DNA of 64,000 nucleotides, from NCBI RefSeq assembly GCF_001476285.1, contig NZ_LDRU01000001.1, positions 62,001-126,000 on the forward strand, in the 5' to 3' direction. The translations under genes were made by a program, and so were the position numbers. Source of the DNA: Microbacterium testaceum (GTDB lineage Bacteria > Actinomycetota > Actinomycetes > Actinomycetales > Microbacteriaceae). The notes beneath the pieces were generated by a model. That model saw only the letters and a list, made by a program, of their open reading frames with translations. It made no database searches and had not been told where the DNA came from. This document shows positions 26,568 through 37,408 of the stretch, one piece after another (positions within the stretch are counted from its first letter, which is position 1; each line of letters starts with the position of its first letter).

Positions 26568-26615
26568 GGTGCCGCCATGCGGTCTCCGCGAGCGCGGAAC
26601 GCCCGCACGCTGCGC

Positions 26616-27470
26616 TCAGGCCAGCGCGACCTCACCCGTGAACACCAGTGACGCGGGACCCGAGAGGAACACGTGCCCCCCGGCCACCCGAACGCCCAGG
26701 GTGCCGCCCGGAGTGTCGACCGTCCAGACATCGGGCGCGGCAGCGCCTGCCCAGTGCCGCACGGCGAGCGCGGCCGCGGCGACCCCGGTGCCGCAGCTCA
26801 GCGTCTCGCCCACTCCTCGCTCGAACACGCGAAGGCGGATCGCTCCGACGCCCTCCTGAACGAGCGGATCGGCCGGAACGACGAACTCGACGTTCGCTCC
26901 GTGGCGCGGTGCGGGGTCGAGGACGGGCTGGTAGGTGAGGTCCAACGCTTCGAGCTCGGCATCCGATGCCACCGCCACCACCACGTGCGGGTTGCCGACA
27001 TCGATGCCGACACCCGGACGCGCGACGGGAAGTCCCTTCGCACGGACGAGGGTGTCGTCGGCCTCGATCGCGAAGGCGCCGAGGTCGACCTCGTAACCGC
27101 GTTCGCTGCGCGTGAGGGTCTTGACCCCCGCGCGGGTGCCGATGCGCAGTCCCCCGTTGAGGCTCGCGAGCCCCGTGTCGCTCAGGTACCGGGCGAAGAC
27201 GCGCGTGCCGTTGCCGCACATCTCTGCCTTGGACCCGTCCGCGTTGCGGTAGTCCATGAACCACTCGACTCCGGATACCACCGCCTCGGCGCCCTCGTCG
27301 ATCGCTGCCGCGCGGACGACACGCAGCAAACCGTCGGCTCCGATGCCGAAGTGGCGGTCGCACAGTACCGCGACCTGCTCGTCGCGCAGCTCGAGTTCGC
27401 CGTCGGGGTCGGAGATGATCACGAAGTCGTTGCCCGTGCCGTGGCCCTTGGTGAACGCGATGGTCGACAT
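26616..27470 (-). CDS. dapF: Diaminopimelate epimerase
   Basis: DapF converts LL- to meso-diaminopimelate for lysine and peptidoglycan. The 284-residue protein has the two catalytic cysteines, Cys85 in MCGNGTR and Cys226 in LSCGTGV, plus the N-terminal GHGTGNDFV motif. The ATG is six bases after a TAGACT -10, so it may be transcribed separately from the GNAT-miaA-miaB genes upstream. Confidence 0.97.
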   Translation of the reverse strand: MSTIAFTKGHGTGNDFVIISDPDGELELRDEQVAVLCDRHFGIGADGLLRVVRAAAIDEGAEAVVSGVEWFMDYRNADGSKAEMCGNGTRVFARYLSDTGLASLNGGLRIGTRAGVKTLTRSERGYEVDLGAFAIEADDTLVRAKGLPVARPGVGIDVGNPHVVVAVASDAELEALDLTYQPVLDPAPRHGANVEFVVPADPLVQEGVGAIRLRVFERGVGETLSCGTGVAAAALAVRHWAGAAAPDVWTVDTPGGTLGVRVAGGHVFLSGPASLVFTGEVALA

Positions 27471-27482
27471 GACTCCAGTCTA
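27471..27482 (-). promoter_or_regulatory. Leaderless promoter of dapF
   Basis: TAGACT (27482-27477), six bases, then ATG. Confidence 0.55.
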
Positions 27483-27511
27483 GGGACGCGGCTCTCTGGG
27501 ACGCGGCAGAG

Positions 27512-27964
27512 TCACGCCGTCGGCGCGGGCGGACCGCCCGGGCCATCGACGATGAGCCGTTTGCCCGTGGCCCAGGTGTCGAAGGGCTCGTACCCGAGGG
27601 CGTCGTAGAACCCCCGGGCTCCGGTGTTGTCGGGCCGCACCATGAGCTGCACCTTCGGGCACCCCATCGCCTCCAGCAGACGCTCCGCCTCGGCGACCAG
27701 CGCCGCCCCGAGGCCCTGCCCCCGGTGCGTACCGGCGGTGGCGAGGTAGTACAGCCATCCGCGATGCCCGTCGTACCCGGCCATGACGCTCCCCACGACG
27801 GAGTCCCCGTCGACCGCGACGAGGAAGAGCTCGGGCTGGACGGTGAGCTTGCGCCGGATGTCGGCGCGCGGATCGTTCCAGGGCCGGGTCAGACCGGCTT
27901 CCTCCCACAGCGCGACGACGGCGTCTTCGTCGGCGATGTCGAACACCCGGATCTCGACGGTCAC
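27512..27964 (-). CDS. GNAT acetyltransferase (YpeA-like)
   Basis: A 150-residue GCN5-type N-acetyltransferase. It has the acetyl-CoA loop [16 protein letters not shown] and the C-terminal [17 protein letters not shown] motif. The substrate is unknown. The start is GTG at 27964, overlapping the miaA stop (GTGA), so it is translationally coupled to tRNA modification genes. That link may simply be operon packing. Confidence 0.9.
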   Translation of the reverse strand: MTVEIRVFDIADEDAVVALWEEAGLTRPWNDPRADIRRKLTVQPELFLVAVDGDSVVGSVMAGYDGHRGWLYYLATAGTHRGQGLGAALVAEAERLLEAMGCPKVQLMVRPDNTGARGFYDALGYEPFDTWATGKRLIVDGPGGPPAPTA

Positions 27965-28890
27965 GATCGTTCCTCTCGTTCGGCGGCCAGGGCCGTGGCA
28001 TCCACCGCTCGGGCGTCGACCCACCGCGCGTCGGCGTACCGGCGGAACCACGAGACCTGGCGTCGGGCATACCGGCGGGTGAGCGCCTGCGTTTCGGCGA
28101 TCGCCTCGTCGCGGGTGAGGTCACCGCGCAGCTGAGCGAGGGCCTGAGCGTACCCGATCGCGCGCCCGGCGGTGACTCCTCGTTCGAGGCCCTCCGCGCG
28201 GAGAGCCTCGACCTCGTCGACGAGACCCGCACCCCACATCTGCTCGACACGGGCGTCGAGAAGCGGGACGAGTTCCTCGCGGTCGATCGCCGTGGCGACG
28301 ATGCGGGTCTCCGGATGCCAGAACTCCGGTGCCTCGGGAAGGGCGCCGCCGTGCGTCTCGCCGCCCTGCGCGAGGACCTCGAGCGCACGCACGACACGGC
28401 GTCCGTTGCGGGGATCGATGCGCTCGGCGGCGACCGGATCCGCTTCGCGCAAGCGCGCATAGAGGGCTCCGGAGCCGTGACGTTCCAGCTCGTCCTCGAG
28501 CGCGGCGCGGAGGGCCTCGTCGCGCGGGGGGAAGCGGAAGTCCCACAGCACCCCCGAGACGTACAGGCCCGATCCCCCCACGAGGATCGCGTCGGCACCA
28601 CGGGTGTGAATCTCGCGGATCGCCGCGCGCGCGGCATCCTGGTACCACGCCACCGCGGCCTCGTCGGTCACCGCGAGAGCGTCGAAGAGATGATGCGGGA
28701 TGCCACGGCGCTCCGCCTGCGGAAGCTTCGCGGTACCGATGTCCATGCCGCGATACAGCTGCATCGCATCCGCGTTCACGATCTCGGCCGGACGGCCGCG
28801 GGTCGCGAGCGCCTCCGCGAGGTCGAGAGAGAGCACCGTCTTGCCGGTCCCGGTGGCGCCGACGACGGCCCACAGGGCCGGGGCGGTCAC
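27961..28890 (-). CDS. miaA: tRNA dimethylallyltransferase
   Basis: MiaA adds an isopentenyl group to A37 of tRNAs reading UNN codons. The 309-residue protein has the P-loop [10 protein letters not shown], the [16 protein letters not shown] motif, and the tRNA-binding [16 protein letters not shown] segment. The start is GTG at 28890, overlapping the miaB stop. MiaB acts on the product of MiaA, so the pair forms a pathway. Confidence 0.96.
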   Translation of the reverse strand: MTAPALWAVVGATGTGKTVLSLDLAEALATRGRPAEIVNADAMQLYRGMDIGTAKLPQAERRGIPHHLFDALAVTDEAAVAWYQDAARAAIREIHTRGADAILVGGSGLYVSGVLWDFRFPPRDEALRAALEDELERHGSGALYARLREADPVAAERIDPRNGRRVVRALEVLAQGGETHGGALPEAPEFWHPETRIVATAIDREELVPLLDARVEQMWGAGLVDEVEALRAEGLERGVTAGRAIGYAQALAQLRGDLTRDEAIAETQALTRRYARRQVSWFRRYADARWVDARAVDATALAAEREERS

Positions 28891-30434
28891 ACGCCGACGC
28901 GAAGGGTGGGAAGGCCCAGCGACACCGCGCGCGGGGCTCCGCTTTCGCCCGCGGGCGTCGGCACCCCGCACGACTCGGCCTGCGAACGGTCCCACGCATC
29001 GCCGGCACGCGTGCGACGGATCCTCAGCGGGGCGCCGTCGGGTGCGTCGGCGAGGAGATGGAAGGGCGCGGCGTGCGTCACCCTGACCGACACGACATCG
29101 CCGGGACGAGGAACGGGCGAGCCCGCGGGCAGCTCGAAGTGCACGAGCCGATTGTCTTCGGCGCGGCCGGTCAGGCGGTGCGTCTCGGCGTCTTTCTTCC
29201 CCTCGCCCGTCGAGACGAGCACCTCGAGGGTGCGGCCGAGCTGCTTCTGGTTCTCTTCCGCGCTGATGCGATCCTGCAGGGCGATGAGACGCTCGTAGCG
29301 CTCCTGCACGACGGCCTTCGGCACCTGGTCGGCCATGGTCGCCGCCGGTGTGCCCTCGCGGATCGAGTACTGGAAGGTGAACGCACTGGAGAAGCGCGCC
29401 GCCTCGACGACCCGCAGGGTCTCTTGGAAGTCTTCTTCGGTCTCGCCGGGGAAACCCACGATGATGTCCGTCGTGATCGCGGCGTGCGGGATGCGCTCCC
29501 GCACGCGGTCCAGGATGCCGAGGAATTTCTCGCTGCGGTACGACCGGCGCATCGCTTTGAGGATGCGGTCGGAACCGGACTGCAGGGGCATGTGCAGCTG
29601 CGGCATCACCGCCGGGGTCTCGGCCATCGCGGCGATGACATCGTCGGTGAAGGCAGCCGGGTGCGGGCTCGTGAAGCGGATGCGCTCGAGCCCCTCGATC
29701 TCGCCCGCTGCGCGCAAGAGCTTGCCGAACGCGAGGCGGTCGCCGAATTCGACGCCGTAGGAGTTCACGTTCTGGCCGAGCAGCGTGACCTCGATCGCAC
29801 CGTCGTCGACGAGCAGGCGGATCTCGTTCAGGATGTCACCGGGGCGGCGGTCCTTCTCTTTGCCGCGCAGGCTCGGCACGATGCAGAACGTGCAGGTGTT
29901 GTTGCACCCGACCGAGATCGAGACCCAGCCGCTGTGGACGGAGTCGCGCTTGGTGGGGAGGGTGGAGGGGAAGATCTCGAGGGACTCGAGGATCTCGAGC
30001 TCGGCTTCGCCGTTGTGACGTGCACGCTCGAGCATGCCGGGGAGCGACCCCATGTTGTGGGTGCCGAACACGACGTCGACCCAGGGGGCCTTCTGCTGCA
30101 CGGCGTCCTTGTCCATCTGAGCGAGGCACCCGCCGACGGCGATCTGCATGCCCGCGTGGGCGTCCTTGCGCGACTTCAAATGGCCCAGCGTGCCGTACAG
30201 CTTGCCCGCCGCGTTGTCACGAACGGCGCAGGTGTTGATGACGACCACGTCGGCTTCTGATCCGGCTTCGGCCCTGACGTAGCCGGCGCTCTCGAGCGAG
30301 CCGGAGAGGCGCTCGGAGTCGTGCACGTTCATCTGGCAGCCGAAGGTGCGGACTTCGTAAGTGCGCGGTCCGTCGCTGCCCTGCGCGGCGGGGGACGGCG
30401 CGATCAGCGTCGGGGTCGAAACGGGGGTGGTCAT
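28887..30434 (-). CDS. miaB: tRNA-2-methylthio-N6-dimethylallyladenosine synthase
   Basis: This radical SAM enzyme adds the methylthio group to i6A37 of tRNA. The 515-residue protein has the N-terminal UPF0004 domain with three cluster cysteines (FGCQMN, NTCAVR, GGCLAQ), the radical SAM cysteines in [10 protein letters not shown], and a C-terminal TRAM domain (about 385-450). The last 60 residues are a variable tail. The ATG at 30434 lies ten bases after a TAGACT element. Confidence 0.96.
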   Translation of the reverse strand: MTTPVSTPTLIAPSPAAQGSDGPRTYEVRTFGCQMNVHDSERLSGSLESAGYVRAEAGSEADVVVINTCAVRDNAAGKLYGTLGHLKSRKDAHAGMQIAVGGCLAQMDKDAVQQKAPWVDVVFGTHNMGSLPGMLERARHNGEAELEILESLEIFPSTLPTKRDSVHSGWVSISVGCNNTCTFCIVPSLRGKEKDRRPGDILNEIRLLVDDGAIEVTLLGQNVNSYGVEFGDRLAFGKLLRAAGEIEGLERIRFTSPHPAAFTDDVIAAMAETPAVMPQLHMPLQSGSDRILKAMRRSYRSEKFLGILDRVRERIPHAAITTDIIVGFPGETEEDFQETLRVVEAARFSSAFTFQYSIREGTPAATMADQVPKAVVQERYERLIALQDRISAEENQKQLGRTLEVLVSTGEGKKDAETHRLTGRAEDNRLVHFELPAGSPVPRPGDVVSVRVTHAAPFHLLADAPDGAPLRIRRTRAGDAWDRSQAESCGVPTPAGESGAPRAVSLGLPTLRVGV

Positions 30435-30612
30435 GATGGGAGCAAGTCTAAGCGCCGCGACTCCCCGACAGCCGTGACCGCCCGCCTCGCGAATCGGGCG
30501 CAACTCTTCGTTCACGGGACGGACGGCGAAATGGTGCCTCGATAGCGTGGGCTCGACGCGGGTCGCCTCGCGTCCGTCCGCGTGTGCGCGGACGCGCCCT
30601 GAAGGAGAAGTC

Positions 30613-33201
30613 GTGCGGGAAGGCCGATCGTGGACGTGGTCCGAGCCCCTCATCGGGGCTGACCGCGACGCGACGGCCCTGGCCGGATCTCTGCTCGCGG
30701 GGACGTCGGTCATCGTGGCCGGTGCGCGCGGAAGCGGCCGCAGCCACCTCTTGCGTGCGGTCGCCGGCGACCTCGCCGCGCACGGAGTCGCCGCCGCCGT
30801 CGTCCGCCCCTCGACCGTGCTCTCGGACGTGCCCTTCGGCGCGCTCGACGCCGTCGGCGACCCACGCATCGTCGAGCTGAGACGTGGGCGTGTGCCGGAC
30901 GGCGGCGTCGTCGTCCTCGTGGACGATGTGCACACTCTCGACGTCGACTCCGCGCGATTCCTCGCCCGCTGCGTAGCGGACGGTCGTGTCACCCTGCTCG
31001 CGACGCTCCTCATCCCCCGCGCCCGGGCTCGACGTGTCGACCTCGATGCCACGGGTGTCGGTCAGACCATGCTGAGTCTGTGGCTCGACGGGCTCGCCGA
31101 GCGTCTGGACCTCTCGGAACTCACCCCGACCGACAGCGAGCAGCTGCTCGCGGTGCTGCCGGGAGCCTCGACTCTGGATGCCACGATCTGCGGCGCCATC
31201 CTCTGGCGCGCGGACGGCTCTCGAACGCTGCTCCGCGAACTCGTCGCCGAAGCGGTGGGCGCGGTCGCCGGGGGTCGGGACCCCTTCGCCGCCATCCGCG
31301 ACACCCCGCCTCACAGCCGTCTGTCCGTCGCCCTGAAGCTCCACACCGGAGATCTCGCCGAGGGCGACCAGGAGTGCCTCGCATTCCTCAATCGGCTGCC
31401 TCACGTCGAGTTCTCGGTCGCCACGCGGTTCGTGTCCCCGACGAGGCTCGAAGCTCTCATCACCGCAGGACTGGTGCACTCGGACCGGAGTCCGGCCCGA
31501 CGATTGACCGCGAATGAGGCGATCGCGCGCGAAGCGGAGCGACAACTGGGTACAGGGCGCATCGATGCGCTCGTCGCGGCAGCCGGATCCCGCATGCTCG
31601 ATGACGAGGCCGAATGGTGGTGCGCCCCCCTGGCCGTGTCGATCGCCGAACGCTGGCACCGCGGTGACGACGCCGCCGTGACGGAGGTGACGCGATCGCC
31701 CGCGCTACGCGCGCGGATCGCGCTCGATGCCGCGCGCGACGCGAACGATCGCGGTGACGCCGCACACGCCGCCGCGCACGCGGCACGGGGACTCCGATCG
31801 CTCGACTCCCCCGAGCTGCGCTTGGAGGCCGCCTTCGCCGTCGCCCTGCTCGGAACGGGAACGGATGCGGACGCGATCGACGACATCGATCCCTCCGACC
31901 TCGACGAGGAGGGCCGGGGACGTCTCGCACGCCTCCGGACCGTCGTCGCGGACCGGGGACTCGCGGTGCCGCTTTACGCCGCGACGAAGGGCGATGCGGA
32001 TGCCGAGATCGAACGGCACCTCGACGATTCAGCGCGCGCCGGGGCGGACTTCGAATGGTCTCGCGCCGTGCACTCCGCCGAGAAGGCCCTTGCACTGTCG
32101 CCCGAACGGAGCGCCACCCACCTGCGAGCGCTGCTGAGCGCCGGCATGGCGGAGACGTTCCGCGGTCGATGGCGTCGAGCGCGAGAGCACTTCGACGACG
32201 TCCTGCGCATTCTCGACGCGCGCCAGCGACCCTCAGATGTGAGCGCGACGCATCGGCTCAGCGCGATCCTCGTCATGCTTGCGAGCCATCAGCTCGCCGG
32301 TGCCGACGGCGGGCCGGTCTACGCCCGTCTGGCCGGTGAACGGACGGAAGCCGCACGGGAACACGACGTCGCCGCCCTCCTGATCGCCGGGGTCGCGGCA
32401 TCCATCGCCGATACGAACTTCGGCCGACCGGCCGACGGCCTGCGTGAATGGGAGTCGGTTCGCACGAAGTCCGCCGGCTCACTCTCGGGACCCGACGCAG
32501 ATCTCGCCGAGCTCGGTCTTGCTGAGGCCCTCGCCGCGAGCGGACGCGTCAGTGAGGGGCGCGCGCTGCTGTCACGGATCGAGACGGGCGACGAGCTCCA
32601 CGTGCGCCACGCTCGCGCGGCAGTGGAGACCACGGTGCTCATGGCCGAAGGGCGCGCGGACGATGCGCGTACCACCGCACGAGTCGCGGCAGGCCTGTCG
32701 GCCGCGCGCGAGGTGCCGCCGGTCCGGATGCGCGATCTGTTCCGACTGCTCGTGCTGGGCGACATCACGACGTCGGAGAGCACTGAGCTTCGAACGCTCG
32801 TGACGACGACAGATCTCCCCCTCGCCATCGACCTGACCCGTCGGCTCGACGCGTGGGAGAGCGGAGAGGTGCACGACGTCACGGAAGGGCTGCGCCTGCA
32901 CCGCTTCTGGTCCGCGGAGGAGGGCGGCCACGGCGCCGCGCTCGGGACGATCTCGAGGTTCCCCGTCCCGGCCCTGTCCGCGGCCCCCTCGCCGCTTCGC
33001 GACTTGACGCGGCGAGAGCGCGAGATCGCTCTGCTCGTCGAGCAGGGGCACACGAACCGTGAGATCGCGGCGATCCTCTATCTGTCGGTGCGAACAGTCG
33101 AATCGCACGTCTACCAGGCCCGGACGAAGATCGGCGCCGCCACCCGCGGCGAGCTCGGGCGTCTCGTGGCGCAGTGGGAGAACCAGCAGTCCCGCGCGTG
33201 A
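30613..33201 (+). CDS. Large LuxR-family transcriptional regulator with ATPase domain
   Basis: An 862-residue regulator. The N-terminal P-loop ATPase region has a Walker A-like GARGSGRS (37-44) in which the usual lysine is Arg43, and Walker [11 protein letters not shown] long helical middle (about 250-780) resembles the TPR-like arm of the MalT/LAL group. The C terminus (about 797-860) is a LuxR helix-turn-helix: [22 protein letters not shown]... [17 protein letters not shown] chose the GTG at 30613 after AAGGAG rather than in-frame codons 22 residues upstream. It stands alone between miaB and recX, where related genomes often have nothing, so it may be an insertion. The signal and targets are unknown. 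Confidence 0.9.
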   Translation: MREGRSWTWSEPLIGADRDATALAGSLLAGTSVIVAGARGSGRSHLLRAVAGDLAAHGVAAAVVRPSTVLSDVPFGALDAVGDPRIVELRRGRVPDGGVVVLVDDVHTLDVDSARFLARCVADGRVTLLATLLIPRARARRVDLDATGVGQTMLSLWLDGLAERLDLSELTPTDSEQLLAVLPGASTLDATICGAILWRADGSRTLLRELVAEAVGAVAGGRDPFAAIRDTPPHSRLSVALKLHTGDLAEGDQECLAFLNRLPHVEFSVATRFVSPTRLEALITAGLVHSDRSPARRLTANEAIAREAERQLGTGRIDALVAAAGSRMLDDEAEWWCAPLAVSIAERWHRGDDAAVTEVTRSPALRARIALDAARDANDRGDAAHAAAHAARGLRSLDSPELRLEAAFAVALLGTGTDADAIDDIDPSDLDEEGRGRLARLRTVVADRGLAVPLYAATKGDADAEIERHLDDSARAGADFEWSRAVHSAEKALALSPERSATHLRALLSAGMAETFRGRWRRAREHFDDVLRILDARQRPSDVSATHRLSAILVMLASHQLAGADGGPVYARLAGERTEAAREHDVAALLIAGVAASIADTNFGRPADGLREWESVRTKSAGSLSGPDADLAELGLAEALAASGRVSEGRALLSRIETGDELHVRHARAAVETTVLMAEGRADDARTTARVAAGLSAAREVPPVRMRDLFRLLVLGDITTSESTELRTLVTTTDLPLAIDLTRRLDAWESGEVHDVTEGLRLHRFWSAEEGGHGAALGTISRFPVPALSAAPSPLRDLTRREREIALLVEQGHTNREIAAILYLSVRTVESHVYQARTKIGAATRGELGRLVAQWENQQSRA

Positions 33202-33363
33202 GACGGCGCGGTCGACCTCTCGTGGACCCGAGCTGGTTGCCGCGTCCTTCGCGGCTCCCCGTCTTGGCTCTCCGTCCGGGTTCCCGTCTCGGCTCCACCT
33301 CACAACTCCTCGTCCCGGCTCCCGTTGCCGGAAGAACCGTGGGTGAGCGGCGCCGCGGGGCGC

Positions 33364-34220
33364 CTACTCGTCGGGAGTGAAGCGAACCCCCGAGGTCGGT
33401 CGAGACGGTCGCGAACGCCCCACACCGACTTCGCGCAGCGCTTGGCGCGCCGCGCTCAGCGCCACCGATGACGGGTAACCTCGGCGCGCGAGCTGGCCGG
33501 CGAGCCGGCGCAGCGCCGCGTCGTCGTCTTTGCCGCCGACGTTTCGCGCCTTGCTCCGCGCGAAGTCGAGAGCGCGCTCCGCGTCGTCGTCGGGCATCTC
33601 CGCGATGGCAGCGTCCGCGATATCACGAGGGATTCCGCGCTTCATCAGCGTGGTCGCCACCGCCCGACGGCCCTCGCCTCGACGCTCGACAGCCGAGAGC
33701 ACGAGCTGCTCGGCGAACACCGCGTCGTTGAGGTAGCCGAGGTCGATGAAACGCTCGATCAGCTCGGTGATCACGACCTCGTCGGTGCCCGGTACTTCAC
33801 GGATGGCGTTCCGGGCCTCCGAGATCGACAGCGACCGAGATCGCAGCTTGCGCAGGAGGAGTGCCTCGGCCCGTTCGCGTACGTCATCGTCTTGCGGATC
33901 GTCGCGTCCTCCGCTCTCGACACCGTCGACGTCGGGCTCGATCGGATGGCCCGCAAAACGACGACCGAATCGCGAATCGGTGTCCCGCGCGGGAGCGGAG
34001 CTCGAACTCGCGTGGCCTCCCGCCGGGTGAGCGGCTGAACGGCTGCCGCCGAAGAGCGGGATCACCGGTGCGAGAGACTCGTCCCCGTGATCCTCAGGGG
34101 CACCAAGGCCGCAGGCCGCGTAGGCCGCGCCGTCCGAGCTGGAACCACCGGCCGTCGGGCCCGGGCCACCGTCGACGGACGAGAGTCCGCCGCGGCGACC
34201 CGGGTGCTGACCGTCGACCA

Positions 34221-34221
<1 letters not shown>
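33364..34221 (-). CDS. recX: Recombination regulator RecX with long disordered N terminus
   Basis: RecX binds RecA filaments and limits recombinase activity. The 285-residue product has a core of about 165 residues (LLLRKLRSRSLSISEARNAI onward) of three-helix repeats, and is preceded by about 115 residues rich in Gly, Ser, Asp and Ala. The ATG shares one base with the recA stop (TGATG), so the long N terminus is probably real and coupled to recA. The 162-base gap to the luxR gene holds no clear terminator. Confidence 0.92.
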
Positions 34222-35276
<1,055 letters not shown>

Positions 35277-35460
35277 GACGTCTTCTTTCTGCTCGCGTTC
35301 CGTCGCCTATAGGCTGTCGCGCTCCGCACCGACGGTGAGGATGCCCGACAAGGCGTTCAGAGTGTCGTTCGACGTCGTCCACGTTAGAGAGGGCCTCCGA
35401 CATTGGTGTCGCGAGAACCCCTCGATGGGGATGGATCGGCCAATCACTCCGGTGTGAAGG

Positions 35461-35490
35461 AGCCTACGCTCCTATCGAACGAAAATTCGA
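35461..35490 (-). promoter_or_regulatory. recA promoter with LexA box
   Basis: TCGAACGAAAATTCGA (35475-35490) matches the actinobacterial SOS consensus TCGAAC-N4-GTTCGA with a single mismatch. A TAGGCT -10 (35466-35461) for leftward transcription lies nine bases past it, so the box covers the spacer and -35. The gap 35277-35593 holds this, the recA leader and one doubtful tiny reading frame. Confidence 0.75.
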
Positions 35491-35597
35491 TGACACGCCG
35501 AAACGCGGAACGCGAGTACCGAAACCGCCACCGCCGGCGGAAGCGGCTGCACTCTCGCGACAGGCGCGCCCCGCGGCCGCCCGACCCTCGCCACTAA
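35490..35597 (+). CDS. Possible 35-residue arginine-rich small protein
   Basis: An ATG just inside the LexA box opens a frame MTRRNAEREYRNRHRRRK and so on, ending at TAA (35595-35597). That stop overlaps the DUF3046 stop on the other strand. Nearly half the residues are Arg or His. There is no well-placed SD sequence or -10. It could be chance in a GC-rich genome, and I cannot assign a role. Confidence 0.2.
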   Translation: MTRRNAEREYRNRHRRRKRLHSRDRRAPRPPDPRH

Positions 35598-35818
35598 CGT
35601 CGACGGGGGTCGAGACGACCGACGCCGTATCTCCGCTCAGGCGGCACGTCCGTCTCGGCGCAGAGGGCGAGCCACACCTCACGCGGGTCGACGCCCGCTG
35701 CGAGCGCCTCCGCGGGCGTGCGGCCGCCGACCGCAGACAGCACGAGATCGGTCATCAGGGGGCCACCGCGCGCGCCGAACTCATCGGCGACGGCGCGGTC
35801 GAATTCGCTACGACGCAT
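35594..35818 (-). CDS. DUF3046 family protein
   Basis: A 74-residue protein, MRRSEFDRAVADEFG onward, with the conserved segment DLVLSAVGGRTPAEALAAGVDPREVWLALC. The family is confined to actinobacteria and usually sits just upstream of recA, as here. Function unknown. It follows the clgR gene by 18 bases. Confidence 0.9.
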   Translation of the reverse strand: MRRSEFDRAVADEFGARGGPLMTDLVLSAVGGRTPAEALAAGVDPREVWLALCAETDVPPERRYGVGRLDPRRR

Positions 35819-35836
35819 GCGGTCGGCCGAAGCCGG

Positions 35837-36145
35837 TCAGCGCAGCGACAGCTCGGGCTCGACCTCGGCCACGAGGTCGTCGGGAACGATGTCGGGGAAG
35901 GTCTGAAGGCCCTCGAGCACCGAGAGACGGTCGCCGACCTCGCGCATGATCGACGAGATCGGAACATCGAGTGCTTCGGCGACCGACGCGAGGATCTCGC
36001 TCGATGCTTCCTTCTGGCCGCGCTCCACCTCGCTGAGGTAGCCGAGGGCCACGCTCGCGCGGCTGGCGACCTGGCGGAGGGTACGCCCCTTCTGCTGGCG
36101 GAGGTCACGCAGGACTTCGCCGATCTCTTGACGAACCAGGATCAT
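35837..36145 (-). CDS. clgR: Helix-turn-helix regulator of the ClgR type
   Basis: A 102-residue XRE-type repressor/activator. In Corynebacterium, Mycobacterium and Streptomyces, ClgR activates clp protease genes and recovery from envelope stress. The helix-turn-helix spans about 18-72 (GRTLRQVASRASVALGYLSEVERGQKEASSEIL). The ATG at 36145 follows GAGGAGGGG. The C-terminal Leu-Ser-Leu-Arg is unlike the Ala-Ala ending that makes some ClgR proteins Clp substrates. Position between cinA and recA supports the name. Confidence 0.88.
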   Translation of the reverse strand: MILVRQEIGEVLRDLRQQKGRTLRQVASRASVALGYLSEVERGQKEASSEILASVAEALDVPISSIMREVGDRLSVLEGLQTFPDIVPDDLVAEVEPELSLR

Positions 36146-36177
36146 TTCGGGCCCCTCCTCACTGCTGATTCCGACGC

Positions 36178-36198
36178 TGTCCGGAGTGGACAACCGTA
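36178..36198 (-). promoter_or_regulatory. Candidate clgR promoter with inverted repeat
   Basis: A TACGGT -10 (36198-36193) is followed directly by TGTCC-N5-GGACA (36192-36178) at the expected transcription start. A repressor could act there. No match to a published ClgR box is claimed. Confidence 0.4.
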
Positions 36199-36296
36199 CA
36201 ACACCATGTGGTCACCCTAATGCCGCGCGCTGGGCAGTGGATGGGAATCGCTCATCAAAACCCATCTCTGTCATTATTTGTTCCCGCTCGGCGCGG

Positions 36297-36824
36297 TCAG
36301 AGGGCCGCGAGCGTGCGCCGCACCGCGATTCGGGCGGCTTCTCGACGGATCCGATCCCGATCCCCCGCGATGACGAGGGAGTCGACGCTGGTCCCCAGCG
36401 GGGTCGAGACGCCGATGTGAACCGTGCCCACCACGTGGCCGTCCTGCGTATCGGGACCTGCCACTCCGGTCGTCGCCACGCCGACGTCGGCCGGCACCCC
36501 GTCGCGCCCCAGGACGTCTCGGACGCCGCGCGCCATCTGCCGGGCGACGCGAGGATGCACGGCGCCGTGCGCGTCGAGAAGCGCCGCATCGACGCCGAGA
36601 ACGCTCTGCTTCACGTCAGTCGCGTACGCCACGACTCCCCCGCGCACCACACGCGACGCCCCAGGGACGTCGACGAGTGACGACACGACGAGCCCACCCG
36701 TGAGTGACTCGGCGACCGCGATGGTCCAGCCGAGCTCGGCGAGACGCTCGAGCAGCAACGCAGCGCTCTCCCGCGGATCCGTGATCAGCGTCTCGTCGAA
36801 GTCCTCGGGGATGCCGTGGCTCAT
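36297..36824 (-). CDS. cinA: CinA C-terminal domain protein (nicotinamide-nucleotide amidase)
   Basis: A 175-residue protein made only of the CinA C-terminal domain, which deamidates NMN in the NAD salvage cycle. It has AESLTGGLVVSSLVDVPGASRVVRGGVVAYA and TTGVAGPDTQDGHVVGTVHIG. The N-terminal MoaB-like domain of long CinA is absent, the common actinobacterial form. The ATG overlaps the pgsA stop (ATGA), completing ftsK-pgsA-cinA. Confidence 0.93.
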   Translation of the reverse strand: MSHGIPEDFDETLITDPRESAALLLERLAELGWTIAVAESLTGGLVVSSLVDVPGASRVVRGGVVAYATDVKQSVLGVDAALLDAHGAVHPRVARQMARGVRDVLGRDGVPADVGVATTGVAGPDTQDGHVVGTVHIGVSTPLGTSVDSLVIAGDRDRIRREAARIAVRRTLAAL

Positions 36825-37408
36825 CGCGACCTCCGTGCTGTGCGCGCCGCTCGAACCTCCGTCACGACGTAGTCGATCCCGGAGGCGATCGTCAGGATCA
36901 CCGCGACCGTCATCGTTACCACTCCGGCCCACCAGACAGTGGACTGCCAGGCCGCGGCTTCCGAGAGGCCGGCGAAGGGAAGGAGAGCGATCGAGAGTGC
37001 GACGGCCTGCGCGACGGTCTTGAGCTTGCCCATCCAGGCGGCCGCGAGCACGTGGTCGCTGACCACCATGAACCGGTAGACGGTGATTCCCACCTCGCGA
37101 ACGAGGACGACGATGGTGACCCACCAGTCCAGCTCGCCGAGGATCGAGAGTCCCACGAACGCCACGCCCGTCAGCGCCTTGTCGGCGATCGGGTCGAGGA
37201 GCTTGCCGAGGTCGCTGACGATGTCGTACTTGCGGGCGATGTACCCGTCGATCCCGTCCGTGGCGATCGCGACGATGAAGACGATGCCGGCCGCCCAGCG
37301 CAGCGCTCCGCCCGCCCCGCCGTCGGCGAGAAGCATCCACAGGAAGACCGGTGCGCACAGGATGCGCGCGATCGTGATCGCGTTCGGCAGCTGCGGGTGA
37401 ACGGCCAT
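36821..37408 (-). CDS. pgsA: CDP-diacylglycerol--glycerol-3-phosphate 3-phosphatidyltransferase
   Basis: This membrane enzyme makes phosphatidylglycerol phosphate. The 195-residue protein has about five membrane helices and the full CDP-alcohol phosphotransferase motif, DGIDGYIARKYDIVSDLGKLLD (D-G-x2-D-G-x2-A-R-x8-G-x3-D-x3-D). Its ATG shares one base with the ftsK stop. A related enzyme for phosphatidylinositol phosphate has the same motif, but the position next to ftsK and cinA favours PgsA. Confidence 0.92.
   Translation of the reverse strand: MAVHPQLPNAITIARILCAPVFLWMLLADGGAGGALRWAAGIVFIVAIATDGIDGYIARKYDIVSDLGKLLDPIADKALTGVAFVGLSILGELDWWVTIVVLVREVGITVYRFMVVSDHVLAAAWMGKLKTVAQAVALSIALLPFAGLSEAAAWQSTVWWAGVVTMTVAVILTIASGIDYVVTEVRAARTARRSR

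Noticed and set aside
36212..36300. Small leftward frame MTEMGFDERFPSTAQRAALG upstream of clgR
   Set aside because: Twenty residues in a short AT-richer stretch with no SD sequence. It could be an upstream peptide, but there is no support.
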